From: JACOND01 sp965202795
GTDB taxonomy: Bacteria; Bdellovibrionota; Bdellovibrionia; Bdellovibrionales; UBA1609
NCBI GenBank assembly: GCA_965202795.1
Contig: OZ241848.1
Location: 992,001-1,056,000 of the forward strand
DNA length: 64,000 nt
Direction: 5' to 3'
Part shown: positions 63,063 to 64,000 of the stretch, in pieces
How the letters are laid out: the number at the start of each line of letters is the position of its first letter
How positions within the stretch are numbered: the first letter of the stretch is position 1
Program-made: the position numbers and the translations under genes
The notes under the pieces: generated by a model
What the model was told of the DNA's origin: nothing
The model's input: only the letters and a program-made list of their open reading frames with translations
Database searches by the model: none

Positions 63063-63995
63063 ATGTATATCCGCATGTTTGCATGGCTGCTTATTCCCCT
63101 CATTTTTTGCCTGAGCCCATGGCTGGGCTTTGCCGAAAACCTTCGCGAGCTTTCAGAGACGCTCCACGGCCAGTGCCTTAATTTTGTCTCCTTCAAAAGC
63201 CGGTACCGGGATATTTACGAGGCCCTTCTCTGCGGCGAGAGGCTTCCCGCCGGGCGCCTGAAATCTGTTTTTGTCCGGGGCGGGCTGATTCACCTCATGG
63301 TGGTTTCCGGGGCGCATCTTTTGTTTTTGGAAAGCGCCTATAAAAAAATCCCCCTGCCCGCCAGGATCAAAACCCCCTCGCTCGCGCTGATTCTGATTGT
63401 GTATGCCCTGGCGGCCCGCCTTTATCCCCCGATTATGCGGGCCCTGTTTGCCTTTTTTCTGTTTCGGCTTTCAGAGGCTCTTAAATTATTTTGGAGCGGC
63501 GGCATGAGGCTTCACATCAGCGGGATTCTCTGTCTGTTTCATCAGCCGGCCTGGATTGACTCCGCCTCTTTGCAGCTGAGCTGGCTGGCCTCGCTTGCGC
63601 AGCAGCGCGCCACAAGCCTCAGAAGAGCTTTTGCCGCCTACCTGTTTATTTTGCCCATCATCAACCGATGGCAAATTCTGCCCCCTCTGACAGTCATCAT
63701 CAACTGGCTTTTGGCCCCTGTGATTGGCTCGCTGCTGTTTCCTCTGTCATTTGCGGCAGCGGTTTTCCCTCCCTTGCGCGCTGTCTGTGACTGGCTTTGG
63801 GGCGCGCTTTTTTGGCTGCTGCAAAGGCTTGAAAAGCTGCCCGCCGCCGCGCCGCTTCAAAAATGGAGCCTGCCGGCTGAATGGACCTGGCCGTATCTCG
63901 CTCTGATTTTTCTGCTTGTCTATATTTCTGAATCCTATAAAAGGAAACAGGTTTTTGGAGGAGGGGCGGGCTGGCTCTCAGGCAGACAGAGTTAG
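63063..63995 (+). CDS. short ComEC/Rec2-like competence-domain membrane protein
   Basis: 310 residues with the ComEC competence domain pattern: RLKSVFVRGGLIHLMVVSGAHLLFLESA (the conserved VSGxH block), PPIMRALFAFFLFRLSEAL, ASLQLSWLASL and several further membrane segments. Full ComEC is about 700-800 residues; the N-terminal OB-like part and the C-terminal metallo-hydrolase part are absent. The gene may be a short variant, or the remaining parts may be encoded separately. DNA uptake is the known role of the family; a short protein may not do this alone. The 27-bp repeat array lies just upstream of ATG 63063. Confidence 0.75.
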   Translation: MYIRMFAWLLIPLIFCLSPWLGFAENLRELSETLHGQCLNFVSFKSRYRDIYEALLCGERLPAGRLKSVFVRGGLIHLMVVSGAHLLFLESAYKKIPLPARIKTPSLALILIVYALAARLYPPIMRALFAFFLFRLSEALKLFWSGGMRLHISGILCLFHQPAWIDSASLQLSWLASLAQQRATSLRRAFAAYLFILPIINRWQILPPLTVIINWLLAPVIGSLLFPLSFAAAVFPPLRAVCDWLWGALFWLLQRLEKLPAAAPLQKWSLPAEWTWPYLALIFLLVYISESYKRKQVFGGGAGWLSGRQS

Positions 63996-64000
63996 GGCCT

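Overview
The window is a stretch of bacterial chromosome from a Gram-negative organism. It carries a lipoprotein assembly factor (BamD-like), an ExbB/ExbD energiser cluster with FHA and AgmX/PglI-type partners, and a PEGA-domain Ser/Thr kinase. That combination is typical of Bdellovibrionota or Myxococcota-like bacteria; this placement is an inference and no rRNA or tRNA gene is present to test it. GC content shifts sharply: AT-rich defence genes (1-1.4, 17.6-19.8 and 22-27 kb) sit inside GC-richer housekeeping and repeat-rich DNA. Many genes are broken.

Region 1 (1-27.1 kb) is a defence island full of mobile debris. It has a 5'-partial unknown gene, a frameshifted N6-adenine DNA methyltransferase, a ClpP-like SDH_sah protease between 244-bp identical direct repeats, an orphan type I restriction subunit (hsdR), a two-methylase plus GIY-YIG-like/helicase restriction cluster, and a Gabija-like pair (OLD nuclease plus UvrD-like helicase) with an ImmA/IrrE regulator. 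Two copies of an Rpn-type (PD-(D/E)XK, YhgA-like) nuclease gene lie among them; one is split by an IS1111-type (IS110 family) insertion sequence.

Region 2 (27.4-38.2 kb) is mostly core-like: an ExbB/ExbD/ExbD cluster with AgmX/PglI-like and FHA proteins, a twitch-type radical SAM protein, uvrB, a DUF805 membrane protein and a short AMP-forming ligase.

Region 3 (38.2-51.3 kb) is the most unusual. Two identical 28-bp sites in inverted orientation, built like Xer/dif sites (11-bp arm, 6-bp centre, 11-bp arm), bracket about 10.2 kb. Inside are three secreted left-handed beta-helix repeat genes (a fourth lies just outside), a secreted coiled-coil gene sharing their leader, two degraded copies of a phage portal/neck gene pair, and two more Rpn genes. 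Outside lies a five-repeat secreted protein driven by a consensus promoter that should give a leaderless mRNA.

Region 4 (51.3-64 kb) is housekeeping: prfB with its programmed frameshift, bamD, an hpt-like gene with an altered active-site loop, ftsZ, nadK, a PEGA kinase, coaE, two envelope genes and a short ComEC-like gene.

A dispersed repeat links the regions. Its core is a small hairpin (GGCC, 4-nt loop, GGCC) whose loop is usually GNRA-like, often followed by AAACAG. It occurs in the Rpn genes, between genes, in both arms of the phage-derived modules, inside the ftsZ linker, and as a 15-unit 27-bp tandem array upstream of the ComEC-like gene. The IS1111-type element has landed inside one such repeat.
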